Source of the DNA: Psychroflexus aurantiacus
Lineage (GTDB): Bacteria; Bacteroidota; Bacteroidia; Flavobacteriales; Flavobacteriaceae
DNA length: 64,000 nt
Assembly (NCBI RefSeq): GCF_010820555.1
Contig: NZ_JAAIKD010000007.1
Location: 1 to 64,000, forward strand
Reading direction: 5' to 3'
Shown piece after piece: positions 35,959-44,924 of this stretch. A program made the translations under genes and the position numbers. Every line of letters starts with the position of its first letter. Within the stretch, counting starts at the first letter, position 1. Under the pieces are notes generated by a model, which was not told where the DNA came from, made no database searches, and was given only the letters and a program-made list of their open reading frames with translations.

Positions 35959-38745
35959 CTATTTCAATTTCTTTTTCACTTCCACTTCCTGGAATGCTTC
36001 TAAGATATCTCCTTCCTGTATGTCGTTGTAGTTTTTCAACTGCATACCACAGTCATATCCTTTGGAAACTTCTTTCACGTCGTCTTTGAAACGTTTTAGG
36101 GAAGTCAGTGTTCCTGTATGAATAACGATACCATCTCGGATCAGTCTGATTCCAGAGTTTCTGTAAATTTTACCTGTCAATACCATACAACCGGCGATAG
36201 TTCCAATTTTTGAAATTTTGAACGTCTCTCTGATTTCTGCCGTACCTGTAATCTCTTCTCTTAATTCCGGAGAGAGCATGCCTTCCATTGCGTCTTTGAT
36301 GTCGTTGATGGCATCGTAGATGATAGAGTACATTCTGATATCTATTTCTTCGTTATCGGCTAGCGTTCTTGCATTTCCTGCAGGTCTTACGTTAAATCCG
36401 ATAATGACAGCTTCAGAAGCTGAGGCCAGAAGTACATCACTTTCTGTGATGGCACCCACACCTCTATGTATAATATTCACCTGAATTTCTTCGGTAGAAA
36501 GTTTCTGTAAACTGTCGGTTAAGGCTTCTACAGAACCATCCACATCAGCTTTCAGGATAATGTTCAATTCTTTAAAGTCTCCCAGAGCAATACGTCTACC
36601 AATTTCATCAAGCGTGATATGCTTTTGAGTTCGTACACTTTGTTCTCTTTGAAGTTGATTTCTCTTGGAAGCTATATCTTTTGCTTCACGCTCGTCCTGC
36701 ATCACCTGGAAGGTATCACCAGCCTGAGGAGCGCCATCAAGACCAAGTATAGAAACCGGGGTCGAAGGACCTGCTTCTTTTACTTTGTTGCCTCGCTCAT
36801 CCTGCATGGCTTTTATCTTACCACTAGTAGTTCCTGCCAGGACATAATCTCCAATTCTTAAAGTCCCTGTTTGTACCAAAATGGTAGAAACATAACCTCT
36901 GCCTTTATCTAAAAAGGCTTCTACCACACTTCCTTTTGCAAGTCGGTCCGGATTTGCTTTAAGATCGAGTAATTCTGCTTCCAGCAATACTTTTTCTAAC
37001 AATTCAGGGATACCTGTTCCCAGTTTTGCTGAAATTTCCTGAGACTGAACTTTACCGCCCCAGTCTTCAACCAGAAGATTCATATTGGCTAAAGATTCTT
37101 TGATTTTATCTACGTTTGCCGTAGGTAAATCTACCTTATTCAAGGCAAAAACAATGGGGACTCCTGCGGCCTGCGCATGGGAAATCGCCTCTTTAGTTTG
37201 TGGCATCACATCATCGTCTGCCGCAATCACAATAATCGCAATATCGGTAACCTGTGCTCCTCTTGCTCGCATCGCCGTAAAGGCTTCGTGACCAGGGGTA
37301 TCCAGGAAGGAGATGGTTTCACCTGTTCCTATTTTTACGCTGTAAGCACCGATGTGCTGTGTGATTCCACCAGATTCACCGGCGATCACGTTTTCTTCTC
37401 GTATGTAATCCAGCAAAGAGGTTTTACCATGATCTACGTGTCCCATAACGGTAACGATCGGAGCTCTTGGTTTTAGATCTTCAGGATTTTCTTCGACAAT
37501 TTGCGAAGTGTCTTCAACTTCTGCACTGACGAATTCCACATCAAAACCGAATTCTTCTGCAACCACACTTAAGGTTTCTGCATCCAAACGCTGGTTCATC
37601 GTCACCATCATGCCAAGCGACATACAGGCTGATATAATTTTAGTCACAGGCACATCCATCATGGTGGCAATTTCATTGACACTGACAAATTCTGTAACCT
37701 TAAGGACTTTGCTTTCTTTTTCTTGCTGATCGAGATCGTCCTGAGAACGCTGTTTATGCTGGTCTCTTTTGTCTCGTCTATATTTTGCGCCTTTCTTACC
37801 AGAAGATCTGCCTTGAAGTTTCTCTAAGGTTTCTCTTACTTGTTTTTGGACTTCTTCAGGAGTTGGCTCTTCTTTTGGAGCGGCTTTAGCCCCTCTTCTG
37901 GAAGAAGGTTTTGCAGCACCTTTCTTGAAGCCGGGTTTGCTCGCCCCCGGAGAGGTATTGGTTTTAGAAATACGTTTGCGTTTTCTTCGTTTGGAAGCCG
38001 CTTCTTTTTCTTTCTCTTTTTCCTTTTCTTTCTTGGTTGGCGTTTTTTTGAACTGATTTAAATCAATCTTTTCACCGGTGAAATTTGGACCAGAAAGTTT
38101 AGTGTACTGCGTCTGGTGTTTAGCTTCCTCAGCAGCTTTTTCCTCTTCTTTCTCGGTCTTAGGTTTTTCTTCAGTCGTTTTAGAAGTATCTTTAGAGGTT
38201 GTTGGTGCAACAGGTTTAAAAGACTTTTCAGGTTCTTCCGATGCTTTTTTGCTTGTGGATTTATCTTTCCTCGCATCTTCAAGTTCAATTTTCCCCACTT
38301 GCTTTAAGCCGGAAATCTTGGTCTTAGACCTGATAGTTTCTTCTTGCTGCTGGGCAGCTTTCTTAGATTCTTCAGCCTTAGCTCTATCTTCTTCTTCCTG
38401 AGCCTTGGCTTTGGCAGCTTCCTGAGCCTTTTTCTTGTTTTCTTCTGCTTCTCGCTCTCTTCTGGCTTCGTCTTCTTTTTTCTTGTCAAGTTCCTGCTCC
38501 CTGGCAAGACGCAACTCCTCTTTCTCCTTTTTGCGTTCTTCACTGACTTCTTTGGAAGCTACTTTCTTGCTTTTATCAGTTTCAAATTTATCTGATAAAA
38601 CCTCGTAAACTTCCGAAGAAATTTTAGTTGTAGGTCTTGCTTCAATTTCGTAGCCTTGAGTATTCAAGTATTCCACAGCACGATCCAGTGAAATATTAAA
38701 TTCTCTCAGTACTTTATTTAATCTTGTTTGTTTTGATTCAGCCAT
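35959..38745 (-). CDS. infB: Translation initiation factor IF-2
   Basis: 928 residues. About 430 residues of low-complexity, Lys/Glu/Ala-rich N-terminal sequence precede the GTPase. G1 is GHVDHGKT (435-442), and [12 protein letters not shown] and SAK follow in order. Domains II-IV are complete, ending at the fMet-tRNA-binding domain (VEVKKKLK C-terminus). It brings initiator tRNA to the 30S subunit. Last gene of rimP-nusA-infB, 55 bp after nusA. Confidence 0.97.
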   Translation of the reverse strand: MAESKQTRLNKVLREFNISLDRAVEYLNTQGYEIEARPTTKISSEVYEVLSDKFETDKSKKVASKEVSEERKKEKEELRLAREQELDKKKEDEARREREAEENKKKAQEAAKAKAQEEEDRAKAEESKKAAQQQEETIRSKTKISGLKQVGKIELEDARKDKSTSKKASEEPEKSFKPVAPTTSKDTSKTTEEKPKTEKEEEKAAEEAKHQTQYTKLSGPNFTGEKIDLNQFKKTPTKKEKEKEKEKEAASKRRKRKRISKTNTSPGASKPGFKKGAAKPSSRRGAKAAPKEEPTPEEVQKQVRETLEKLQGRSSGKKGAKYRRDKRDQHKQRSQDDLDQQEKESKVLKVTEFVSVNEIATMMDVPVTKIISACMSLGMMVTMNQRLDAETLSVVAEEFGFDVEFVSAEVEDTSQIVEENPEDLKPRAPIVTVMGHVDHGKTSLLDYIREENVIAGESGGITQHIGAYSVKIGTGETISFLDTPGHEAFTAMRARGAQVTDIAIIVIAADDDVMPQTKEAISHAQAAGVPIVFALNKVDLPTANVDKIKESLANMNLLVEDWGGKVQSQEISAKLGTGIPELLEKVLLEAELLDLKANPDRLAKGSVVEAFLDKGRGYVSTILVQTGTLRIGDYVLAGTTSGKIKAMQDERGNKVKEAGPSTPVSILGLDGAPQAGDTFQVMQDEREAKDIASKRNQLQREQSVRTQKHITLDEIGRRIALGDFKELNIILKADVDGSVEALTDSLQKLSTEEIQVNIIHRGVGAITESDVLLASASEAVIIGFNVRPAGNARTLADNEEIDIRMYSIIYDAINDIKDAMEGMLSPELREEITGTAEIRETFKISKIGTIAGCMVLTGKIYRNSGIRLIRDGIVIHTGTLTSLKRFKDDVKEVSKGYDCGMQLKNYNDIQEGDILEAFQEVEVKKKLK

Positions 38746-38800
38746 AAATTGCCTCTAATATTACCTCTTATATAATGTTACAAAGATGAGTTTAAATAAT

Positions 38801-40036
38801 CTATTCTTCAAACTCTTCTTTTAAAATTTTGATCACGTTCTGAACCGTTTCTTCTTCTAAATCAGTTCTTCTCACGAGATCGCTTACGTCTAATTCTAAA
38901 ATACTTTTTGCAGTATCCAATCCTATTCTGCTAAATTCCTTGATGACCCAGTCTTCGATCTCATCTTTGAATTCTGTTAATTCTACATCTTCCTCCTCAA
39001 TACCGTCTCTAAAGACTTCAATGTTGTAACCCGTCAGCTGACCGGCTAATCTTATGTTATGTCCTCCGCGTCCAATGGCTTTAGAAACCTCTTCAGGTTT
39101 TAACGTGACCTCAGCATATTTCTTTTCTTCGTCCAGCTTGATATTCACGATTTTTGCCGGGCTTAACGCACGCTGTATGTAGAGTTGTGGATTGTTCGTA
39201 TAGTTGATGACATCTATATTTTCATTGCCCAATTCTCTAACGATGCTATGAATACGCGACCCTTTCATGCCTACACAGGCACCTACAGGATCTATCCTGT
39301 CATCGTAAGTGTCAACAGCTACTTTAGCTTTTTCGCCTGGAATTCTCACGGCGTTTTTAACCGTGATCAACCCGTCAAAAACCTCTGGTATTTCCTGTTC
39401 GAATAGTTTCTCTAAGAAAACTGATGATGTTCTCGAAAGAATGATGACAGGCTTGTTGCCTTTCAATTCCACCTTTTCGATTACACCCCTCACACTGTCT
39501 CCCTTTCTGTAGAAGTCTGCAGGAATTTGATGCTCTTTAGGAATAATCAGTTCATTACCATCATCGTCCAGCAAAATCACCACATTGTGTCTGACGTGAT
39601 GAACTTCGGCGGTATATATTTCTCCGATTAAATCCTGGAAATATTTAAAGGTGTTGGTGCTGTCGTGTTCGTGAATTTTTGAAATTAAATTCTGTCTTAA
39701 AGCCAAAATCGCTCTACGACCCAACTGAAAAAGTTTAACTTCTTCAGATACATCTTCACCGACTTCAAAATCGGGTTCGATTTTTCTGGCGTCTGAAAGT
39801 GAGATTTCTTTATTTTCATCCTCAACTTCACCGTCGTTTACAACAATTCTGTTCCTCCAGATTTCTAGATCCCCCTTGTCCGGGTTGATGATGATGTCAA
39901 AATTGTCGTCCTGTCCAAATTTTTTCTTCAAAGCGTTTCTGAAAACGTCTTCAAGAATAGCCATTAAAGTTACTCGATCAATTAATTTGTCGTCTTTAAA
40001 TTCTGAAAATGAGTTGATCAAATCGATATTTTCCAT
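38801..40036 (-). CDS. nusA: Transcription termination/antitermination factor NusA
   Basis: 411 residues with the standard NusA core: N-terminal polymerase-binding domain (1-130), S1 domain (about 135-200) and two KH domains (VGACVGMKGSRI and AIGRGGHNIRLA). The C-terminal acidic repeat is a single short helical segment (DVELTEFKDEIEDW onward) rather than the two AR domains of E. coli. It modulates pausing, termination and antitermination. It starts 7 bp after rimP. Because a terminator sits in the leader of this operon, self-regulation by NusA is plausible. Confidence 0.96.
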   Translation of the reverse strand: MENIDLINSFSEFKDDKLIDRVTLMAILEDVFRNALKKKFGQDDNFDIIINPDKGDLEIWRNRIVVNDGEVEDENKEISLSDARKIEPDFEVGEDVSEEVKLFQLGRRAILALRQNLISKIHEHDSTNTFKYFQDLIGEIYTAEVHHVRHNVVILLDDDGNELIIPKEHQIPADFYRKGDSVRGVIEKVELKGNKPVIILSRTSSVFLEKLFEQEIPEVFDGLITVKNAVRIPGEKAKVAVDTYDDRIDPVGACVGMKGSRIHSIVRELGNENIDVINYTNNPQLYIQRALSPAKIVNIKLDEEKKYAEVTLKPEEVSKAIGRGGHNIRLAGQLTGYNIEVFRDGIEEEDVELTEFKDEIEDWVIKEFSRIGLDTAKSILELDVSDLVRRTDLEEETVQNVIKILKEEFEE

Positions 40037-40043
40037 AATATCT

Positions 40044-40517
40044 TTATTTGTTAAAATTTATTATAACTTGAGCTTTCACGATATCCTCGAAAGCTATTTT
40101 TGTTTCTTTCTGTACTTTATGCTTGCCTTTCCCAACGGGTTTTGGCTCTTTTGCTGTCCACTTCAGGTGGATTTTACCGTCTTCAACGCCAACTAAATCG
40201 GCTTCAATCTTTTCTTCCTTGGTGACTACAGCTAATTTTCGGCCTACATTTTTTTGATATTGTCTAGGGTAGGTGAGAGGTTCTGTAGCTCCACAGGAAG
40301 CAACTTCCAATGCGAAGTCTTCGATTTCTCTATCCAGATTGTGCTCAATAGCTCTGCTAATATTCACACAATCCGAAATGGATAAGTCTCTGTCACCATC
40401 AATAATTACCTTGATGTTGTTACCTCCAGTAATTTGTAAATCGATGAGAAATAGACCTTTATCTTCTTCTAAACCTTCTGTTACCAAGGTCATAATCTGC
40501 TCTTTCTCTAAAGCCAT
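40044..40517 (-). CDS. rimP: Ribosome maturation factor RimP
   Basis: 157 residues. RimP is needed for 30S subunit maturation. The N-terminal alpha/beta domain has VIIDGDRDLSISDCVNISRAIE, and EVASCGATEPLTYPRQYQKN carries the diagnostic domain junction. The C-terminal SH3-like domain follows. It is the first gene of the highly conserved rimP-nusA-infB operon. A hairpin with a T run lies 10 bases before its ATG. Confidence 0.95.
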   Translation of the reverse strand: MALEKEQIMTLVTEGLEEDKGLFLIDLQITGGNNIKVIIDGDRDLSISDCVNISRAIEHNLDREIEDFALEVASCGATEPLTYPRQYQKNVGRKLAVVTKEEKIEADLVGVEDGKIHLKWTAKEPKPVGKGKHKVQKETKIAFEDIVKAQVIINFNK

Positions 40518-40526
40518 TCTATACTT

Positions 40527-40555
40527 ATAAAAAGAGGGGACTAATTTGTCCCCTC
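40527..40555 (-). terminator. Terminator-like hairpin in the rimP-nusA-infB leader
   Basis: Read on the minus strand, gaggggac (40555-40548) pairs perfectly with gtcccctc (40541-40534) across a 6-base loop and is followed by five T. It lies between the -7 box (40571-40578) and the rimP ATG at 40517. There is no upstream gene on this strand for it to end. On the plus strand it has no T run. It therefore looks like an attenuator. Confidence 0.7.
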
Positions 40556-40570
40556 ATATTCAAAACTTTG

Positions 40571-40578
40571 CAAATGTA
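40571..40578 (-). promoter_or_regulatory. -7 box of the rimP-nusA-infB operon
   Basis: TACATTTG on the minus strand matches TAnnTTTG. The predicted leader of about 50 bases contains the hairpin with T run. Confidence 0.6.
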
Positions 40579-40655
40579 ATAATAATTTATCAGTTATAAA
40601 AGAGCCTGTTTTTTATAATTTGAAGTAACTTTAATTGTCTTTTAAGTTTTTAACC

Positions 40656-41492
40656 ATGAAACGCATACTCGTTCCTACGGATTTTTCTCAAGAAGCCAAC
40701 AACGCGCTCAAAGTTGCCGCTCAAATTGCCAGACATCATGACAGCGAAATCTTTCTTGTGCATTTGCTTAATCTCCCCTTGCAACTTATAGACCCCTTAA
40801 ATGAAGGAGTGGCCGGAGACCTTCCGGAATCTTTGTTTTTTATGAAGCTTGCTCACAAGAAATTTACAGAGACCTTTGATAACATGAGTCATTATCTGGA
40901 GGGAATCCATGTTCATGAAATTGTTGAGTTTGATGAAGCTTTCGATGGAATCATTTCTGTTGCCAAGAAACATGATTGCGATCTTATCGTTATGGGGTCC
41001 AGTGGTTCTGATGGTTTGAAACAAATTTTTGTAGGCTCCAATACCGAGAAGGTAGTTCGGGTATCCACGATTCCTGTTCTGGTCATTAAAGATGAAATAC
41101 CCATTTTCAAAATTAAATCTTTTATGTTTGTCTCCAGTCTTGGTCTTAACAGCAGATCGGCCTTTAAAGCTGCTTTAAAGTTCTCCAAAGTTCTTGAAGT
41201 GGATTTGCAACTCGTTTATATCAACACGCCTTATAAGTTTAAAACCACAGCCGAACTGGATGCTTTGTTTAATAGTTTTACCCAGGACACAGCTTTGAAT
41301 CCTTCTCATTTTCATATTTATAACGATCGGACTGTTGAACGGGGTATTCAAAATTTCGCTTCTAAAATGAATGTGGATTTAATTGGAATCGGCACTCATG
41401 GCAGAAAGGGGATTTCTCACTTTATGAATGGCAGCCTGACTGAAGACGTGATTAATCACTTAAAAAAACCGATTATAACCTTTAAAATATAG
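40656..41492 (+). CDS. Universal stress protein, two tandem UspA domains
   Basis: 278 residues from the ATG at 40656 (MKRILVPTDFSQ). An upstream TTG would only add seven unlikely residues. Domain 1 (1-145) has the N-terminal VPTDFS, ...DLIVMGSSGSDG and a VVRVSTIPVLVI close. Domain 2 (about 150-278) ends DLIGIGTHGRKG...LKKPIITFK. The G-2x-G-9x-G(S/T)-type nucleotide motif is near complete in both (MGSSGSDGLKQIFVGSNTEKV; IGTHGRKGISHFMNGSLTEDV), suggesting ATP binding. The role is stress tolerance of unknown detail. The stop is 1 bp from the stop of the convergent neighbour. Confidence 0.9.
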   Translation: MKRILVPTDFSQEANNALKVAAQIARHHDSEIFLVHLLNLPLQLIDPLNEGVAGDLPESLFFMKLAHKKFTETFDNMSHYLEGIHVHEIVEFDEAFDGIISVAKKHDCDLIVMGSSGSDGLKQIFVGSNTEKVVRVSTIPVLVIKDEIPIFKIKSFMFVSSLGLNSRSAFKAALKFSKVLEVDLQLVYINTPYKFKTTAELDALFNSFTQDTALNPSHFHIYNDRTVERGIQNFASKMNVDLIGIGTHGRKGISHFMNGSLTEDVINHLKKPIITFKI

Positions 41493-41493
41493 T

Positions 41494-42945
41494 TTATAAC
41501 AGAGATTTTTTTAAACCTTCCAGATGAAATGTCCAGACATAATTCCAAAACGATTTGGTGGTATTTCTTTCAACATTTTTTAAGGGACGGGTTTGGCCTG
41601 CATTGTTATTGCGTATTAAGGCATTGCTCATAAGACTTGCGAAACTGTTTTTTGAGCCATTCTTGTTAAGAATATTGACTTTTAGATTTTCATAATTGAG
41701 ACTAAAATCACCATTCATTTCAGTATTGTTACCATAAGCTGATGTTTTCATCTCATCTATTTTTCCATCCATCTCCATTCTCATGGCTGGCGCAAAAAAG
41801 CCATTGATGGATCTATCTTCAATTTGTCTCAAGTTCGTAGACACATAAAACTGCTCATGATCTGGAACTAAATTTAAGTGGAACACAATTTCAGAATCTT
41901 CAGAAAACCTGGCTTTGGCCTCGGCTTTTATTTCAGGATGCTCTGCCTCAAGAGTATTGTGAATGTTCAAAACCTGAGCCTGTATAGCCTTAATTCTGAT
42001 TCTGCCCGGTTGCCTGTCGGGTTTTATCAATTCTCCGTAAGTGATGTCAAGTTCAGATATCAGTAAGGAATCTATGTCAAGTTCAAAGTTGAGTTCCCTC
42101 AAAGCCTGGCTGTAAAGCGGTTTATATGAATTGTCATCTAACACCGTTTTGTCCCTGTAAATATCAAAATTTGTAGAGTCCATTTCAATTTTACGCGATG
42201 ACACATGGAGTAAATTGTCTTTCTTTTGAAGTCTGAAACCCGAAATCTTTAAGGATTTAGATTTTAAATCCATCAAATCTTTTTCGGTTTGGATATGGTT
42301 TACATACTCGCTTTTGGTAAACTTTGGTGTAATGCTAAAATTTGTGAATAAGAGCTCTTTATCGTAAAAATCAAAGGCTTCGGAATTCAAATCGTGCAAG
42401 GTGTCCATCGTATATCTCAGGTTTTTCGCATCGATTTTCAGGGTTTCATTGTTTAGCCATGCATAGTTTTTGTCCAGTGGCCAGGTTATATTTTCAGCTT
42501 TGAGATTCAGCTGGACTACTTCAAAAGCGATTTTATCCTTACCTGTAAGTGTGATGTTTGCATCCTTTAACTGAAGTTTCTTAATGATAAGGTCTTTTGA
42601 TTCCTTATGCGCTTTGGACTCAAGGTTTGAAGAGGTGAAAAGTTTTAAATCCAATCTGCTGACGTCAATACGTTCAATGATGAGTTGGTTGTTCATCAGA
42701 AGTGGAACAAGGGCTACATCCAGCTCCATGTCTTTAATCTTAATATCCATGGCTGCATCATCGAACTTCACTTCCTCCAGGGAAAAGATTCCTGTCAGTG
42801 CGTTGACATAGTAGCTGGAATAGTAGAGCGAATCTACCTCCGCTAAATGTGTTTTGATTTTTTTAGAAACCCAAAAATTTGCGATAAAAAACAAAGCTAT
42901 TAAAAGGACAAGGGCAGCAATCGCATATCGATAAAAAGGTTTCAT
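41494..42945 (-). CDS. AsmA/DUF748-like membrane-anchored protein
   Basis: 483 residues from the ATG at 42945 (a TTG six bases earlier is possible). One N-terminal membrane helix (YAIAALVLLIALFFIANFWV) is followed by a long beta-rich periplasmic region. It has repeated short strands (SLEEVKFDDAAMDIKIKDMELDV-type segments) typical of AsmA/DUF748 proteins. These are envelope proteins linked to lipid traffic or outer-membrane homeostasis. The exact role is unknown and the family match is from pattern only. Confidence 0.65.
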   Translation of the reverse strand: MKPFYRYAIAALVLLIALFFIANFWVSKKIKTHLAEVDSLYYSSYYVNALTGIFSLEEVKFDDAAMDIKIKDMELDVALVPLLMNNQLIIERIDVSRLDLKLFTSSNLESKAHKESKDLIIKKLQLKDANITLTGKDKIAFEVVQLNLKAENITWPLDKNYAWLNNETLKIDAKNLRYTMDTLHDLNSEAFDFYDKELLFTNFSITPKFTKSEYVNHIQTEKDLMDLKSKSLKISGFRLQKKDNLLHVSSRKIEMDSTNFDIYRDKTVLDDNSYKPLYSQALRELNFELDIDSLLISELDITYGELIKPDRQPGRIRIKAIQAQVLNIHNTLEAEHPEIKAEAKARFSEDSEIVFHLNLVPDHEQFYVSTNLRQIEDRSINGFFAPAMRMEMDGKIDEMKTSAYGNNTEMNGDFSLNYENLKVNILNKNGSKNSFASLMSNALIRNNNAGQTRPLKNVERNTTKSFWNYVWTFHLEGLKKSLL

Positions 42946-42997
42946 GCTCAATTTATTTAAAAATTGAATTTACGTAAAATACACTAGAATGGGCGTG

Positions 42998-43789
42998 TTA
43001 TAAGGTTTTTGAATCGTGTAAAAAAAGAACAGGCGTTTCGAGACGACTTAGGGAGTTGTGAGAGGTGCTGAACAGGTCCTGGAAAATGCTCAGGTTCTTA
43101 GCCATCACCATAATCAGGTTGAATGTATTGATGCTGCTCACTTTAGGGGAGAAATCGATTTCTTCCACGCTCTTGAATTCCAAAGAATTGATCGCTTTGG
43201 AAATAAGTTTTTTAGCCTGCTTCCTGTTGGGGCCTAAGGTTTTGCTGAGGCCGATGGGCAGGAGAGAAAGATGTGTTTGTTTTACAAAGGATAACGAATT
43301 TAAAATATTGAAAATGCTGTATTCAGAAGTGATCGAAAAGTCCGTTGGCAATAATGCGGTTTTTGGTAATTCCAGGCGAGTCTGTTCCGGAACCAGGACT
43401 ACAGAGCATTTAACCTTGGTGATTATCTCCAGGGTTTTTTTATCGAAAAACAATCCGGTACTGTTAATGTCTTTGCTGGAGTTCCCTAATAAAATCAGAT
43501 TGATATGTTCTTCATGGATTACATGCCGTATGCTTTCAATGTATGGACCTTCAATGAATTTCGTTTGAATGTCTTTTTCATCATAGCCCTTAAATTGGAG
43601 GAACTCCTGGTCTGTTCTTAATTTTTGACTAAAAATAAGGCTGCATTTCCCTTTGCAGCTTTCTTTTTGATAGGGCATCTTGATATGTAAAATTGTGAAG
43701 TTGACGTCCTGATTTTTAAACAGCATTGCAGCATAATCCAGCATATGAGTGGATAATGGTGAAAAGTCAGACAGCAATACTACATTCAT
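42998..43789 (-). CDS. Divergent universal stress protein, two degenerate UspA domains
   Basis: 263 residues. Domain 1 starts MNVVLLSDFSPLSTHMLDYA, domain 2 starts ALLPTDFSITSEYS near residue 145, and each keeps the Asp of the Usp fold. The glycine-rich nucleotide loop is poorly kept in domain 1 (LLGNSSKDINSTGLFF) and missing in domain 2, so it probably does not bind ATP normally. It is 97 bp upstream of a receiver-Crp regulator/kinase pair on the same side, with its own -7 box. This suggests a shared stress programme. Confidence 0.75.
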   Translation of the reverse strand: MNVVLLSDFSPLSTHMLDYAAMLFKNQDVNFTILHIKMPYQKESCKGKCSLIFSQKLRTDQEFLQFKGYDEKDIQTKFIEGPYIESIRHVIHEEHINLILLGNSSKDINSTGLFFDKKTLEIITKVKCSVVLVPEQTRLELPKTALLPTDFSITSEYSIFNILNSLSFVKQTHLSLLPIGLSKTLGPNRKQAKKLISKAINSLEFKSVEEIDFSPKVSSINTFNLIMVMAKNLSIFQDLFSTSHNSLSRLETPVLFLHDSKTL

Positions 43790-43809
43790 AGATAAAAGTT
43801 CTATGACTG

Positions 43810-43817
43810 CAAAAGTA
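43810..43817 (-). promoter_or_regulatory. -7 box of the divergent universal stress protein gene
   Basis: TACTTTTG on the minus strand matches TAnnTTTG and lies 20 bases before the ATG. A TTTTG element 16 bases further upstream may be the -33 box. Confidence 0.55.
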
Positions 43818-43886
43818 AAAGGAGAATCAAATTCAAAATATGATAAAAATCAGATTCTCTTTTATTGATTTATTTTTCTGAGCTAT

Positions 43887-44924
43887 TTAAACAATTTGTT
43901 CCAAAGCCTCAAAATCATTGATCTTGATGTTTCTGCCTTCCACGTCGATAATGCCTTCTTTTTTGAAGGTGGAAAGGGTTCTGATCAAACTTTCTGAAGC
44001 AATACCCGCTACAGCAGCAAGATCTGCTCTGGAAATTCGGATTTGGCTCAGTTTGTTCTTCTTCAAGCGCTCAGAAAAGAGCAAAATGCTTTGGGCTGTT
44101 TTCTTTCTTACAGAGCTGTAGGCCATTTCCATGAGCTGAGATTTGGTCTCGCTCAAGTGGTCTCCAAGATGATCAATGAATTCAAACATGACCTCCGGAT
44201 GCTCGTTGAACAGGCTTTTCACCTTTTCAATAGAAATTTCATAAACGCTAGTATCTTCCAGTGCTGAAGCAAATTCATTAAGACTGGATTGTTTTGTAAA
44301 ACTCATGCTGCCAAAAATATCATTGACCTTGTGAATACCCGTAATGAGCTCCTTACCGTTATCTTCAAGTTTGTAGGTTTTTACCACGCCTTTATCAATG
44401 AGGTAAATCGAATTTGAAGATTGTCCGCTTTCAAAAATGGGGTCACCAGTTTCGTAAATCTTTAATTTCTCTTTTCTAAACACATCCTTTAAAGCCTCAA
44501 AGGTTTGAGGTGCCGTTGTCAATTTTTGGTGGTTAGCACCGGAGTTTAAGATATCAGCTTTGGCCAGTCTGCTTTCTATGGCATCTACCAATTCATCTTC
44601 TTCAAAAGGCTTGGTCAGGTAATCGTCTGCTCCAAGATTCATTCCTTTCCTCACATCTTTATGATCGGTTTTGGCGGTTAAAAAAATAAAAGGAATTTTT
44701 CTCAAAGCCTCATTTTTGGATAAGTTATCCAAAACCTGATAGCCATCCATCTCCGGCATCATAATGTCACAAACGATGACATCCGGAAAAAAGACTGGGG
44801 CTTTTTCCACCCCGATTTTCCCGTTGGAGGCGGTTTCAACCTCATAATTTGACAGCTCAAGGAGTTCTGCCGTATTTTCTCTTACCGTTTTATCGTCTTC
44901 GATTAATAAAATTTTCTTACTCAT
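43887..44924 (-). CDS. Response regulator fused to a Crp/Fnr-type DNA-binding module
   Basis: 345 residues. A receiver domain (1-122) has the acidic pair IEDD, the phospho-acceptor Asp53 (VIVCDIMMPEMDGY), FLTAK and LTKPF. A cyclic-nucleotide-binding-type beta-roll (about 140-260) follows: FRKEKLKIYETGDPIF, IYLIDKGVVKTY. The C-terminus is a Crp winged helix with ISRADLAAVAGIASESLIRT as recognition region. There is no Fnr-like Cys cluster. The gene overlaps the upstream kinase gene by 8 bases, so the kinase is its likely partner. Receiver-Crp fusion is uncommon and links phosphorylation directly to a Crp-type output. Confidence 0.9.
   Translation of the reverse strand: MSKKILLIEDDKTVRENTAELLELSNYEVETASNGKIGVEKAPVFFPDVIVCDIMMPEMDGYQVLDNLSKNEALRKIPFIFLTAKTDHKDVRKGMNLGADDYLTKPFEEDELVDAIESRLAKADILNSGANHQKLTTAPQTFEALKDVFRKEKLKIYETGDPIFESGQSSNSIYLIDKGVVKTYKLEDNGKELITGIHKVNDIFGSMSFTKQSSLNEFASALEDTSVYEISIEKVKSLFNEHPEVMFEFIDHLGDHLSETKSQLMEMAYSSVRKKTAQSILLFSERLKKNKLSQIRISRADLAAVAGIASESLIRTLSTFKKEGIIDVEGRNIKINDFEALEQIV

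Noticed and set aside
38058-38543. Lys/Arg-rich frames within infB
   Set aside because: Out-of-frame readings of the low-complexity Lys/Glu region of IF-2.
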